NCBI RefSeq assembly: GCF_916618955.1
Contig: NZ_OU745390.1
Location: forward strand, 3,906,001-3,970,000
DNA from: Pseudomonas sp. Marseille-Q3773
Lineage (GTDB): Bacteria > Pseudomonadota > Gammaproteobacteria > Pseudomonadales > Pseudomonadaceae
Length of the DNA: 64,000 bases
Direction: 5' to 3'
Positions within the stretch are counted from its first letter, which is position 1. Each line of letters starts with the position of its first letter. This document shows positions 1 to 9,758 of this stretch, piece by piece. The notes under the pieces were generated by a model. It was not told the origin of the DNA, did not search any database, and was given only the letters and a program-made list of their open reading frames with translations. The position numbers and the translations under genes are program-made.

Positions 1-91
1 CAAGGGCGAACCCAACCAGGTGGTACGGGTTGGTCACGCCTCACCAGCCTGCGTGTTCCGCCAGATCGACGTATTCGGAGGAGATGCCTGA
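1..91 (+). CDS. C-terminal end of a TldD-like protein (partial)
   Basis: The reading frame from base 2 runs for 29 codons and stops at TGA 89-91, ending in the residues QIDVFGGDA. The stop shares one base with the ATG of the next gene (tgATG), which indicates translational coupling. The next gene is a PmbA/TldE-like protein, and TldD and TldE proteins normally act as a heterodimeric peptidase, so this is most likely the TldD-like partner. Too little is present to assign it from its own sequence; the call is mainly from context. Confidence 0.6.
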   Translation, partial: KGEPNQVVRVGHASPACVFRQIDVFGGDA

Positions 92-1410
92 TGCAACACG
101 CATTCGAAACCCTGGTCGAGAACCTGCGTGCCGCCTTGCAAGTGGGCGAACAGTTCACCCTTGGCTACAGCGCCGAACGGTCGCAGTTCGTGCGTTTCAA
201 CCATGCCAAGGTACGCCAGGCCGGCGAAGTGAGCCAGGCCAGTGCGCAATTGCGGCTTATCTGCGATGGCCGTCAGGCGGAGCAACAGGTGACCTTGAGT
301 GGTGACGCGCAACTCGATAGCCAGCGCCTGAACACTGCCCTTGAGCAACTGCGCCAGACCTTGCCGCTGTTGGCCGTCGACCCCTACCTGCGCCTGAACG
401 AAAGCGCCTGGCACAGCCACAGCCAGCAGCAACAGCCGCTGCCCGACCTGAATGAAGTACTGGCCCTGCTCGAGCGCGAAGCCGGCGACCTGGACCTGGT
501 CGGGATCTATGCCGCCGGGCCCATATGCCGGGGCTTCGCCAGCTCGTTCGGCGCCTTTGGCTGGCATCAGGCCAACAGCTTCAACTTCGACTGGAGCCTG
601 TTCCACGCAAACGGCGAGGCGGTGAAGGCCAACTACGCCGGGCAGGCGTGGCGCGGTGAGGACTTCACCACGCGCCTGCGCCAGGCAAGAGAACAACTGG
701 GCTTCCTCGGCCGCCCGGCAGTTACCCTGAAGCCTGGCAGCTATCGCGCCTACCTGGCCCCGGCGGCGATGGACGAAATTGCCGGCATGTTGTGCTGGGG
801 CGGGTTTTCCGCGCAGGCCCTGGCCACTGGCAACAGCGCCCTGCAGCGCCTCTACAACGGCGATGCGCGGCTGAGCCCGCTGGTGAGTTTCAGCGAGCAG
901 GTCAGCGGCTCGCTGAGCCCGGCGTTTTCCGATGAAGGCTCGCCGCGCCTGGACGTGCCGTTGATCCAGCAAGGCAAGGCGCTGCAACGGCTAGTCAGCG
1001 CACGCAGCGCCGCCGAATTCGGGTTGCTGGCCAATGGCGCCGACAGCTACGAATCGCCATGCGCGCTCAGCCTTGCACCAGGGAGTTTGCCCAGCGAACA
1101 GGTGCTTGAGCGGCTAGGCACCGGGCTTTACATCAGCAACCTGTGGTACCTGAACTACTCCGACCTGCCCGCAGCGCGGATGACCGGGCTGACCCGCTTC
1201 GCCACCTTCTGGGTGGAGAACGGGCAGATCCAGGGGCCGGTGCGCACCATGCGCTTCGATGACAGCCTGTACAACTTGTTGGGTAACCAGCTGGAGGACC
1301 TGACCCGTGAGCGCGAGATGATTCTGTCGACCAGTACTTATGGACAGCGCAGTACCGGGTCGAGTCATTTGCCAGGTGCACTGGTCAAAGGCCTGACTCT
1401 GACATTGTGA
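91..1410 (+). CDS. TldD/PmbA (TldE-like) family protein
   Basis: A protein of 439 residues related to the TldE/PmbA branch of the TldD-PmbA peptidase family. Family members pair with a TldD subunit that carries the metal-binding HExxxH motif. I see no such motif here, which fits the non-catalytic TldE-like partner. A good ribosome site (GGAGGAG, about 10 bases upstream) supports the ATG at 91, which overlaps the stop of the preceding gene by one base, so the two are one transcriptional and translational unit. The protein is cytoplasmic, with no signal peptide. The family is known for leader-peptide or toxin processing, but the substrate of this divergent pair cannot be read from sequence. Confidence 0.75.
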   Translation: MQHAFETLVENLRAALQVGEQFTLGYSAERSQFVRFNHAKVRQAGEVSQASAQLRLICDGRQAEQQVTLSGDAQLDSQRLNTALEQLRQTLPLLAVDPYLRLNESAWHSHSQQQQPLPDLNEVLALLEREAGDLDLVGIYAAGPICRGFASSFGAFGWHQANSFNFDWSLFHANGEAVKANYAGQAWRGEDFTTRLRQAREQLGFLGRPAVTLKPGSYRAYLAPAAMDEIAGMLCWGGFSAQALATGNSALQRLYNGDARLSPLVSFSEQVSGSLSPAFSDEGSPRLDVPLIQQGKALQRLVSARSAAEFGLLANGADSYESPCALSLAPGSLPSEQVLERLGTGLYISNLWYLNYSDLPAARMTGLTRFATFWVENGQIQGPVRTMRFDDSLYNLLGNQLEDLTREREMILSTSTYGQRSTGSSHLPGALVKGLTLTL

Positions 1411-1418
1411 CTGGACTT

Positions 1419-1518
1419 GCCGGCCCTTTCGCGGCTAAAGCCGCTCCCACAGGAACTCCACTGCCCTTGAATGTAGTGATATCCCTGTGGGAGCGGGTTC
1501 ACCCGCGAAGAGGCCGGC
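1419..1518. repeat. REP pair (inverted palindromic repeats)
   Basis: Two inverted copies of the P. putida-type REP. One runs gccggcc...gctcccacagg (1419-1453) and its near reverse complement lies at about 1484-1518, with a spacer of roughly 30 bases. It sits between the PmbA-like gene and the MFS gene. An upstream in-frame start at 1487 for the next gene would fall inside the repeat, which argues against it. Confidence 0.85.
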
Positions 1519-1537
1519 ACTGACAAACGAGGAAGTC

Positions 1538-2965
1538 ATGCCCGAACGCACTCCGCTGGACCCCGTCACCGCCCGCTGGATCCCCTGGGTGGTGGCCATC
1601 GCCTTCTTCATGCAGTCCCTGGACGGCACCATCCTCAACACCGCATTGCCGGCCATGGCCCGCTCGCTGGCCGAAGACCCGCTGCGCATGCAAGGCGTGA
1701 TCATCGCCTACATGCTCACGGTGGCCTTGCTGATCCCCGCCTCGGGCTGGATCGCCGACCGTTTCGGTACCAAGCGCATCTTCTTCAGCGCCATCCTGCT
1801 GTTCAGCTTCGGTTCGCTGCTGTGCGCCGCGGCCAACAGCCTCGGCTTCCTGATCTTCGCCCGGGTCGTGCAAGGCCTGGGCGGCGCGCTGATGCTACCG
1901 GTCGGGCGGCTGGTGGTGCTGCGTGCCTATCCACGCACCGAGCTGGTGCGCATCATGAGCTTCATCACCATTCCCGGCCTGCTCGGCCCGCTGTTGGGCC
2001 CGACCGTCGGCGGCTGGCTGGTGGAAATTCTCAGCTGGCACTGGATCTTCCTGCTCAACCTGCCCGTCGGCCTGGCCGGCTGCTATGCCGTGTGGAGGTT
2101 CATCCCCGACCTGCGCGGCGCCGAACGCACCACCTTCGATGGCCCTGGGTTCCTTTTGTTTGGCGCGGCGATGGTGCTGATCACCATCGCCATGGAGGGC
2201 CTGGGTGAACTGCACCTGCCACACCTGCGGGTGATGTTGCTGCTGTTCGCCGGCATGGCCTGCCTGGCGGCCTACTGGCTGCGCGCCGGGCGCGACCCGG
2301 AGCCACTGTTCTCGCCCAGCCTGTTCCGCGTGCGCACCTTCGCCATCGGTATCCTCGGCAACCTGTTCGCCCGCCTGGGCAGTGGCGCCCTGCCGTTTCT
2401 GGTGCCATTGCTGCTGCAGGTGGCGCTGGGCTACTCGCCGGCCCAGGCCGGCATGAGCATGATTCCACTGGCCGCGGCGGCCATGCTCGCCAAGTCCATC
2501 GCCCGGCCGCTGATCGAACGCCTTGGTTACCGCATCATCCTCACCGGCAACACTTTGCTGCTGGGCGTGCTGCTGGCCAGCCTCGGCCTGGTCGACGAGC
2601 AGACGCCCTATGCCGTGTTGCTGCTTCAGCTTGGCCTGCTCGGAGCCGTGAACTCCATGCAGTTCACGGCGATGAACACCGTAACCCTGATCGACCTTGA
2701 CGACGCCAGCGCCAGCAGTGGCAACAGCCTGCTGTCGGTGGTGGCGCAGTTGTCCCTGAGCCTGGGCGTGGCCTGCGCCGGTGCGCTGCTGGGTGGTTTC
2801 ACCGCTGCCGGCAGCGCCGAGGGTGTGGAAACCACCCTCGGCGCATTCCAGCTGACCTTCGTGACCATCGGCGTGATGGCCATGCTCGCGGCGGCGATCT
2901 TCCTGCAGCTGGCGCCGACGGACGGAAGGCGTGCCCGTCGTCCGGAACAACACATGGAGTCGTAG
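1538..2965 (+). CDS. MFS multidrug transporter, DHA2 (14-TM) family
   Basis: An inner-membrane drug:proton antiporter of 475 residues. Many hydrophobic helices fill the whole length. The N-terminal half has the family pattern AFFMQSLDGTILNTALP in helix 1, a loop with DRFGTKR, the antiporter motif C region GPLLGPTVGGWLVE, and WIFLLNLPVG. The ATG at 1538 is chosen because GAGGAAG lies just upstream and the longer frame from 1487 would translate a REP element. It resembles proteins annotated MdtD in Pseudomonas. No membrane-fusion or outer-membrane partner gene is adjacent, so it probably works alone. The substrate is unknown. Confidence 0.85.
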   Translation: MPERTPLDPVTARWIPWVVAIAFFMQSLDGTILNTALPAMARSLAEDPLRMQGVIIAYMLTVALLIPASGWIADRFGTKRIFFSAILLFSFGSLLCAAANSLGFLIFARVVQGLGGALMLPVGRLVVLRAYPRTELVRIMSFITIPGLLGPLLGPTVGGWLVEILSWHWIFLLNLPVGLAGCYAVWRFIPDLRGAERTTFDGPGFLLFGAAMVLITIAMEGLGELHLPHLRVMLLLFAGMACLAAYWLRAGRDPEPLFSPSLFRVRTFAIGILGNLFARLGSGALPFLVPLLLQVALGYSPAQAGMSMIPLAAAAMLAKSIARPLIERLGYRIILTGNTLLLGVLLASLGLVDEQTPYAVLLLQLGLLGAVNSMQFTAMNTVTLIDLDDASASSGNSLLSVVAQLSLSLGVACAGALLGGFTAAGSAEGVETTLGAFQLTFVTIGVMAMLAAAIFLQLAPTDGRRARRPEQHMES

Positions 2966-3029
2966 GGCGAATGGCCACGAGGCTGGTAGACTATGCGGCA
3001 TTTTTCGCTTCGCACCGCAGGCCCGCCTC

Positions 3030-4415
<1,386 letters not shown>

Positions 4416-4431
4416 AGCCAGGCAAGGTCCC

Positions 4432-4506
4432 GGTGGGAGCGGGTTTACCCGCGAATGCGATGGTGGCCTCACTGCCGCCTTCGCGGGTGAACCCGCGTCC
4501 ACAGGG
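4432..4506. repeat. REP pair
   Basis: Inverted REP copies (gtgggagcgggtttacccgc and cgcgggtgaacccgcgtcc) lie between dbpA and the flavoprotein gene. The long frame that starts at 4199 for the downstream gene crosses this repeat and is not used. Confidence 0.85.
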
Positions 4507-4537
4507 TTCTGTGTTTCTTTCTCATAAGGTTTACACC

Positions 4538-5719
4538 GTGCACTCCACCGACGTGATCATCCTCGGCGCCGGCGCCGCCGGCCTGATGTGCGCCCAGCTC
4601 AGCGCCCGCCGCGGCCGCCGGGTGCTGGTACTCGACCACGCCAACAAACCGGGCAAGAAGATCCTCATGTCCGGCGGCGGGCGCTGCAACTTCACCAACC
4701 TGTACACCGAACCCGGCAATTTCCTCTCGCACAACGCCCACTTCTGCAAGTCGGCCCTGGCCCGCTATACCCAGTGGGACTTCATCGAGCTGGTGTGCAA
4801 GCACGGCGTGCCCTACCACGAGAAGAAGCTCGGCCAGCTGTTTTGCGACAACAAGGCCAGCGACATCCTCGACATGCTGCTGGCCGAATGCGACGAGGCC
4901 GGTGCCGAGATCCGCATGCACACCAGCATCGAACAGATCGAGAAGACCGAAGGCGGCTACCTGCTGCAGACCAGCGGCGGCCAGTTCGCCTGCCAGGCAC
5001 TGGTGATCGCCACCGGCGGCCTGTCGATCCCGACCCTGGGTGCCACCGGCTTCGGCTACCAGGTGGCGCGCCAGTTCGGCCACACCCTGCTGCCGACCCG
5101 CGCCGGCCTGGTGCCGTTCACCATCACCGAGCCCCAACTCAAGGCACTGTGCACCGAGCTGTCCGGCACCTCGCTGGACTGCACCGCCAGCTGCAACGGC
5201 ACCAGCTTCCGCGAGAATCTGCTGTTCACCCACCGCGGCCTAAGCGGCCCGGCGATCCTGCAGATCTCGTCGTTCTGGGAAGCCGGTGACACGATCGAGA
5301 TCAACCTGCTGCCCGACCGCGACGCGCTGGCGTGGCTGCAACAGATGCAGGCCGAACGCGCCAACGCCGAACTGAAGACCGTGCTCGCCGAGGTGTTCAC
5401 CCGCAAGCTGGCCAACCTGCTGGCCGAGCAATGGTTCGAGTCCAGGCCGATGAAGCAGTACACCCCGGCAGAACTGGCACAGATCGCCGACAAGCTGGCG
5501 AACTGGCAGGTAGTACCGGCCGGCACCGAGGGCTACCGCACCGCCGAAGTGACCTTGGGTGGGGTGGACACCCGCGAAGTGTCATCCAAGACCATGGAGT
5601 CGCTGAAGAGCCCTGGCTTGTATTTCATCGGTGAGGTGCTGGATGTGACCGGCCACCTGGGCGGTTTCAACTTCCAGTGGGCCTGGGCCTCCGCCAACGC
5701 CGCTGCGCAGTTCGTGTAG
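4538..5719 (+). CDS. NAD(P)/FAD-dependent oxidoreductase, YhiN/HI0933 family
   Basis: A flavoprotein of 393 residues. The dinucleotide-binding motif ILGAGAAGLMCAQLSARRG is at the very N-terminus, followed by the family signature KKILMSGGGRCNFTN. The C-terminal FAD-contact region has YFIGEVLDVTGHLGGFNFQWA. The start is GTG 4538 with ATAAGG about 8 bases upstream. No partner gene suggests a substrate. The family (BaiN/RdsA-like) includes reductases of unsaturated substrates, but most members, like this one, have no assigned reaction. The strand and the short gap suggest possible co-transcription with dbpA, although a REP pair separates them. Confidence 0.85.
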   Translation: MHSTDVIILGAGAAGLMCAQLSARRGRRVLVLDHANKPGKKILMSGGGRCNFTNLYTEPGNFLSHNAHFCKSALARYTQWDFIELVCKHGVPYHEKKLGQLFCDNKASDILDMLLAECDEAGAEIRMHTSIEQIEKTEGGYLLQTSGGQFACQALVIATGGLSIPTLGATGFGYQVARQFGHTLLPTRAGLVPFTITEPQLKALCTELSGTSLDCTASCNGTSFRENLLFTHRGLSGPAILQISSFWEAGDTIEINLLPDRDALAWLQQMQAERANAELKTVLAEVFTRKLANLLAEQWFESRPMKQYTPAELAQIADKLANWQVVPAGTEGYRTAEVTLGGVDTREVSSKTMESLKSPGLYFIGEVLDVTGHLGGFNFQWAWASANAAAQFV

Positions 5720-5802
5720 AGTAGAATCCATTCAGCAGCACGGAACGCTTCTTGCTGACCGTGCCACCATGCATTCAATCGCTCACTGCCCAGCAGGCCA
5801 TC

Positions 5803-7986
5803 ATGTCATCGAGCTCGTTCCGTCAGTCACTGCGTCGCCTGTGGGGCCAAGACAAGTTCAGCTACAGCATCCGGGTCACCATCGCCCTCACCGGCAGCCT
5901 GGCCCTGTGCTGGTACCAGAACGAGATGGCCCTGCTGATTCCGCTGTTCCTCGGCATCATCGCCAGCGCCCTGGCGGAAACCGATGACAGCTGGCAGGGC
6001 CGCCTCAGCGCCCTGGCCGTTACCCTGGTGTGTTTCGCGATCGCCGCGCTGGCGGTCGAGCTGCTGTTCCCCTACCCCTGGATCTTCGTCATCGCCCTGG
6101 CCCTCGCCGCCTTCAGCCTGACCATGCTCGGGGCGCTGGGCGAGCGCTATGGCGCCATCGCTTCGGCAACCTTGATCACTTCGGTCTACACCATGATCGG
6201 CGTAGACCAGCGCGGCGGCCAGGTCACCGACTTCTGGCACGAACCGTTGCTGCTGGTGGCAGGTGCGGCGTGGTACGGGCTGCTGTCGGTGCTGTGGCAG
6301 GCGCTGTTTTCCAACCAGCCGGTGCAGCAGAGCCTGGCCAAGCTGTTCTTCGAGCTGGGCAGCTACCTCAAGCTCAAGGCCAGCCTGTTCGAGCCCATCC
6401 GCACCCTCGACATCGAAGCGCGGCGCCTGGAGCTGGCCCGGCAGAACGGCAAGGTAGTGGCGGCCCTCAACGCAGCCAAGGAAATCATCCTGCATCGGGT
6501 CGGCAACAGCCAGCCCAACTCCAAGGTCAGCCGCTACCTCAAGCTGTACTTCCTGGCGCAGGATATTCATGAGCGGGTCAGCGCCTCGCACTACCCCTAC
6601 AACGCCCTGACCGAGGCGTTCTTCCACAGCGACGTGATGTTCCGCTGTCAACGCCTGCTGCGCAAACAGGGCTCGTCCTGCCAGGAGCTGGCCCGTTCGA
6701 TCCGCCTGCGCCAGCCGTTCGTCCTGGCCAGCGGTTACCCCGAAGCCCTCGAGGACCTCAACGCCTCGCTGGAACACCTGCGCATCCAGAGCAACCCGGC
6801 GTGGCGCGGCCTGCTACGCTCGCTGAGGGCGCTGGCGGCCAACCTGGCAACGCTGGACCGCCTGCTCAGTGCGGCCAGCAACCCGGACAGCCTGGCCGAT
6901 GCCAGCGACAGCAGCCTGCTCGACCGCTCGCCACGTTCGCTGAAGGACGTGTGGACGCGCTTGCGCACCCAACTGACACCAACCTCACTGTTGTTCCGCC
7001 ATGCCTTGCGCCTGCCGCTGGCATTGTCGATCGGCTATGGCATGGTGCACCTGATCCACCCGACCCAAGGTTACTGGATCATCCTCACCACCCTGTTCGT
7101 CTGCCAGCCCAACTACGGTGCAACCCGGCGCAAGCTGGGGCAGCGGATAGTCGGCACCGCGTTCGGCCTTACCGTAGGCTGGGCGTTGTTCGACCTGTTC
7201 CCCAACCCGGTTGTGCAGTCGTTGTTTGCCGTGGTTGCCGGGGTGGTGTTCTTCGTCAACCGCACTACCCGCTATACCTTGGCCACGGCAGCCATCACCC
7301 TGATGGTGCTGTTCTGTTTCAACCAGATCGGCGATGGCTACGGCCTGTTCCTGCCACGCCTGTTCGATACCCTGGTGGGCAGCCTGATCGCCATTCTCGC
7401 GGTGTTCCTGTTCCTGCCCGACTGGCAAGGGCGGCGCCTGAACAAGGTGCTGGCCAATACCCTGACCTGCGCCAGCCTCTACCTGCGCCAGATCATGCAA
7501 CAGTACGCCTACGGCAAGCGCGACGACCTGGCCTACCGCCTGGCCCGGCGCAATGCCCATAACGCCGACGCGGCACTGTCCACCACCTTGGCCAACATGC
7601 TCATGGAGCCGGGGCACTTCCGCAAGGAAGCCGACGTTGGCTTCCGCTTCCTGGTGCTGTCACATACCTTGCTCAGCTACCTCTCTGGGCTGGGCGCGCA
7701 CCGCGATACCGCCTTGCCCGCGGAAGTGCAGGAACAGTTGATCGAAGGTGCCGGGCAGAGCCTGGCCAGCAGCCTGGACGAGATCGCCAACGGCCTGGCC
7801 GCGCGTGCGCCGGTGGCGATTCACAGTGATGCCGAAGAAGCGCTGGCCAATGCCCTGGAGCAGATGCCGGACGACCTGGATGAGCACCAGCGACTGGTAC
7901 AGACGCAACTGGCGTTGATCTGCCGACAGTTGGCCCCGTTGCGGACCCTGGCCGCGCACCTGATCAAGGAAGGTGCGCCAAGCTGA
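5803..7986 (+). CDS. YccS-like inner-membrane protein (FUSC family)
   Basis: A protein of 727 residues with two membrane blocks. Hydrophobic helices occupy about residues 25-170. A soluble, charged region spans about 190-390. A second block of helices follows (around HALRLPLALSIGYGMVHL through to FLPDW), then a cytoplasmic C-terminal domain. This architecture and length (about 720) are those of YccS and other fusaric-acid-resistance-like (FUSC) proteins, which may be aromatic-acid efflux components. No membrane-fusion partner is adjacent. ATG 5803 (MSSSSFRQSLRRLWG) is preferred over TTG 5752 because the extra 17 residues look non-coding. The ribosome site is weak. Confidence 0.8.
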   Translation: MSSSSFRQSLRRLWGQDKFSYSIRVTIALTGSLALCWYQNEMALLIPLFLGIIASALAETDDSWQGRLSALAVTLVCFAIAALAVELLFPYPWIFVIALALAAFSLTMLGALGERYGAIASATLITSVYTMIGVDQRGGQVTDFWHEPLLLVAGAAWYGLLSVLWQALFSNQPVQQSLAKLFFELGSYLKLKASLFEPIRTLDIEARRLELARQNGKVVAALNAAKEIILHRVGNSQPNSKVSRYLKLYFLAQDIHERVSASHYPYNALTEAFFHSDVMFRCQRLLRKQGSSCQELARSIRLRQPFVLASGYPEALEDLNASLEHLRIQSNPAWRGLLRSLRALAANLATLDRLLSAASNPDSLADASDSSLLDRSPRSLKDVWTRLRTQLTPTSLLFRHALRLPLALSIGYGMVHLIHPTQGYWIILTTLFVCQPNYGATRRKLGQRIVGTAFGLTVGWALFDLFPNPVVQSLFAVVAGVVFFVNRTTRYTLATAAITLMVLFCFNQIGDGYGLFLPRLFDTLVGSLIAILAVFLFLPDWQGRRLNKVLANTLTCASLYLRQIMQQYAYGKRDDLAYRLARRNAHNADAALSTTLANMLMEPGHFRKEADVGFRFLVLSHTLLSYLSGLGAHRDTALPAEVQEQLIEGAGQSLASSLDEIANGLAARAPVAIHSDAEEALANALEQMPDDLDEHQRLVQTQLALICRQLAPLRTLAAHLIKEGAPS

Positions 7987-8006
7987 TTTCCTGGTGGCCA
8001 GAGCGA

Positions 8007-8744
8007 TCAGAAGCCATGCTGACGCAGCAGCCGGGCATAGCTGCCATCGGCCTTCATCGCCGCGATCGCCCGCTCGAACCGTTCGACGATCTGCGCATGC
8101 TCTGGGTGCTTCAGGCTGACCAGGATATGCAGGGTGTTCTCGCCCAACGGCGGCTCCACCAGCATCACCGCATCACGCACTTCCTGCGGCTCGCGCTGCA
8201 GGTTGTAACGGGCCACGTATTCGTCTTCCACCGCCAGGTTCACCCGCCCAGCGGCCAACATGCGCACCGCTGATGAAAAGTTGCGCACCGGCACTTTGTG
8301 CAGACGACTGTCTCCATCGAATGCCGGGGAATAGGCGTAGTCACGCACCACGGCGATGCTGTAGGGGTACAAGTCGGATTGACGCCGGTAGCGAAACGCC
8401 TCGCCTTTACGCTGTAGCAGGCGAACGCGGTTAGTCAGGTAGGCAGAGGAAAACTGCCCGATACGCTCGCGCGAGTCGTTGTGCCAGGCGTTGATCAGCA
8501 CGTCGTAGCGACCTTCGCTGATCCCGAGCAACGCCCGCGCCCATGGCACCTCCTCGAACCCGCTGGTGTAGCCGGCCCGAGTCAGCGCGGTGGTGACGAT
8601 GCTGGTCGCCAGGCCGCCGCCGGGCATGCCGGCGTCGGTGAACGGCGGCCAGCTGTCCGCCACCAGGCGCAGCCGGTCAGCACCCAGGGCAGGCGCCGCC
8701 AGCAGCATTGCCAGCAATCCCAGAACACAAAGCAGTGGCCGCAT
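8007..8744 (-). CDS. Periplasmic substrate-binding protein (PBP2, amino-acid-type)
   Basis: A protein of 245 residues with a signal peptide (RPLLCVLGLLAMLLAAPALGA). The mature part has the type-2 periplasmic binding fold pattern: RLRLVADSWPPFTD at the start, ARALLGISEGRYDVLINAW, and a late aromatic/charged tail. ATG 8744 has AAAGGAC upstream; the longer frame from 8774 adds residues before the signal peptide. No permease or ATPase genes adjoin, so it is either an orphan ABC binding protein or a sensor-type domain protein. It belongs to the same broad family as the protein at 32374-33162. Ligand unknown. Confidence 0.8.
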   Translation of the reverse strand: MRPLLCVLGLLAMLLAAPALGADRLRLVADSWPPFTDAGMPGGGLATSIVTTALTRAGYTSGFEEVPWARALLGISEGRYDVLINAWHNDSRERIGQFSSAYLTNRVRLLQRKGEAFRYRRQSDLYPYSIAVVRDYAYSPAFDGDSRLHKVPVRNFSSAVRMLAAGRVNLAVEDEYVARYNLQREPQEVRDAVMLVEPPLGENTLHILVSLKHPEHAQIVERFERAIAAMKADGSYARLLRQHGF

Positions 8745-8909
8745 GCTCAAGTCCTTTTCGCAATGGGGGAGCACACATTGTCAGGGCGGTCTTCTTCGCA
8801 ACTGCCGATGAGATTACACAAAGCCTCAGCTCAGGGCAGCGGCCAATAGTGTCATTTAGCCTCTATTTTGGCCGAAGCTTCTATCCTGCCGCATAAAGCT
8901 GCGATTTGT

Positions 8910-9206
8910 TCAGGGATAACCCAGCACTTCACGGATCTGCCGCAAGTGCTGGATGATCCACTGTTTGTCGATCGCACCCCAGTCACGGATGCGGTAATGG
9001 CCGGCGTGATTGCGCGCGCCTTCCTGCTGTTCGAACTCGCAGATGATATCCAGGTCGGCCAACGCGGCGATGGTGTCCTGGGCGGTGCGCCGCGGCATGC
9101 CGGTGGCCTCTATCAGGGCGGGCACGCTGGTAGCGGTCTGGCTGTCGATCAGCCAAGCCACGTACAGGCGCCGGTAGAAGCTGCTCTTGGTCTTGCTCAC
9201 TTCCAT
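8910..9206 (-). CDS. Small winged helix-turn-helix protein
   Basis: A protein of 98 residues. The stretch TSVPALIEATGMPRRTAQDTIAALADLDIICEF reads as a helix-turn-helix followed by a wing, typical of small winged-helix DNA-binding proteins. ATG 9206 has AAGGACC upstream. It starts 12 bases after the stop of the metallopeptidase gene and so is probably co-transcribed with it and with the GGDEF/EAL gene further upstream. It has no effector domain. The target is unknown. Confidence 0.75.
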   Translation of the reverse strand: MEVSKTKSSFYRRLYVAWLIDSQTATSVPALIEATGMPRRTAQDTIAALADLDIICEFEQQEGARNHAGHYRIRDWGAIDKQWIIQHLRQIREVLGYP

Positions 9207-9218
9207 GCTGCGTGGTCC

Positions 9219-9719
9219 TTAACAGTTGCCCGGCAGCTCCCGATAGGTCAGGTAGACGCGCAGGTCGAATTCCAGTTGATGGTAGTCCGGCTCCATGTGC
9301 TGGCAGAGCTGGTAGAACGCCTTGTTGTGATCACGTTCGCGCAGGTGTGCCAGTTCGTGCACCACGATCATGCGCAAGAACTGCGGCGCTGCTTCCTTGA
9401 ACAGCGAGGCAATGCGAATTTCCTTCTTCGCCTTGAGCTTGCCGCCCTGCACCCTCGATACCGCCGTGTTCAGGCCCAGGGCCCGGTGGGTCAGGTCGAG
9501 GCGACTGTCGAACAAAACCTTGTCCAGGGGCGGCGCGCTGCGCAGGTACTGTTGGCGCAGATCCTGGGCATAGCCGTACAGCGCCTTGTCGCTTTGTACA
9601 TCATGGCGGCCAGGGTAACGGCGCTGCAGATACTCGCCCAGACGGCCGCTGTCGATCATCTGCCGCACCTGCTGCTGCAGGTGCGGGGGGTAGGCTTGCA
9701 GGTAACGTAATACAGTCAT
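9219..9719 (-). CDS. M48/YgjP-type zinc metallopeptidase (DUF45)
   Basis: A protein of 166 residues with the zinc motif HELAH in VVHELAHLRERDHNKAFYQ. This is the HExxH plus downstream His arrangement of the YgjP/WLM-like metallopeptidases. There is no signal peptide, so it is cytoplasmic. ATG 9719 (MTVLRYLQAYP) is preferred; a longer frame from 9758 would run almost to the stop of the upstream gene. It lies 39 bases after the GGDEF/EAL gene and 12 bases before the winged-helix gene, suggesting a three-gene unit. The substrate is not predictable. Confidence 0.8.
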   Translation of the reverse strand: MTVLRYLQAYPPHLQQQVRQMIDSGRLGEYLQRRYPGRHDVQSDKALYGYAQDLRQQYLRSAPPLDKVLFDSRLDLTHRALGLNTAVSRVQGGKLKAKKEIRIASLFKEAAPQFLRMIVVHELAHLRERDHNKAFYQLCQHMEPDYHQLEFDLRVYLTYRELPGNC

Positions 9720-9758
9720 GGCGCGGCTTTCGGTATGACGAATGCCGATTCTAGCCAA

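Noticed and set aside
34..987. Long minus-strand frame across the PmbA-like gene
   Set aside because: It is the antisense shadow of a well-supported gene, with low-complexity composition typical of high-GC reverse frames.
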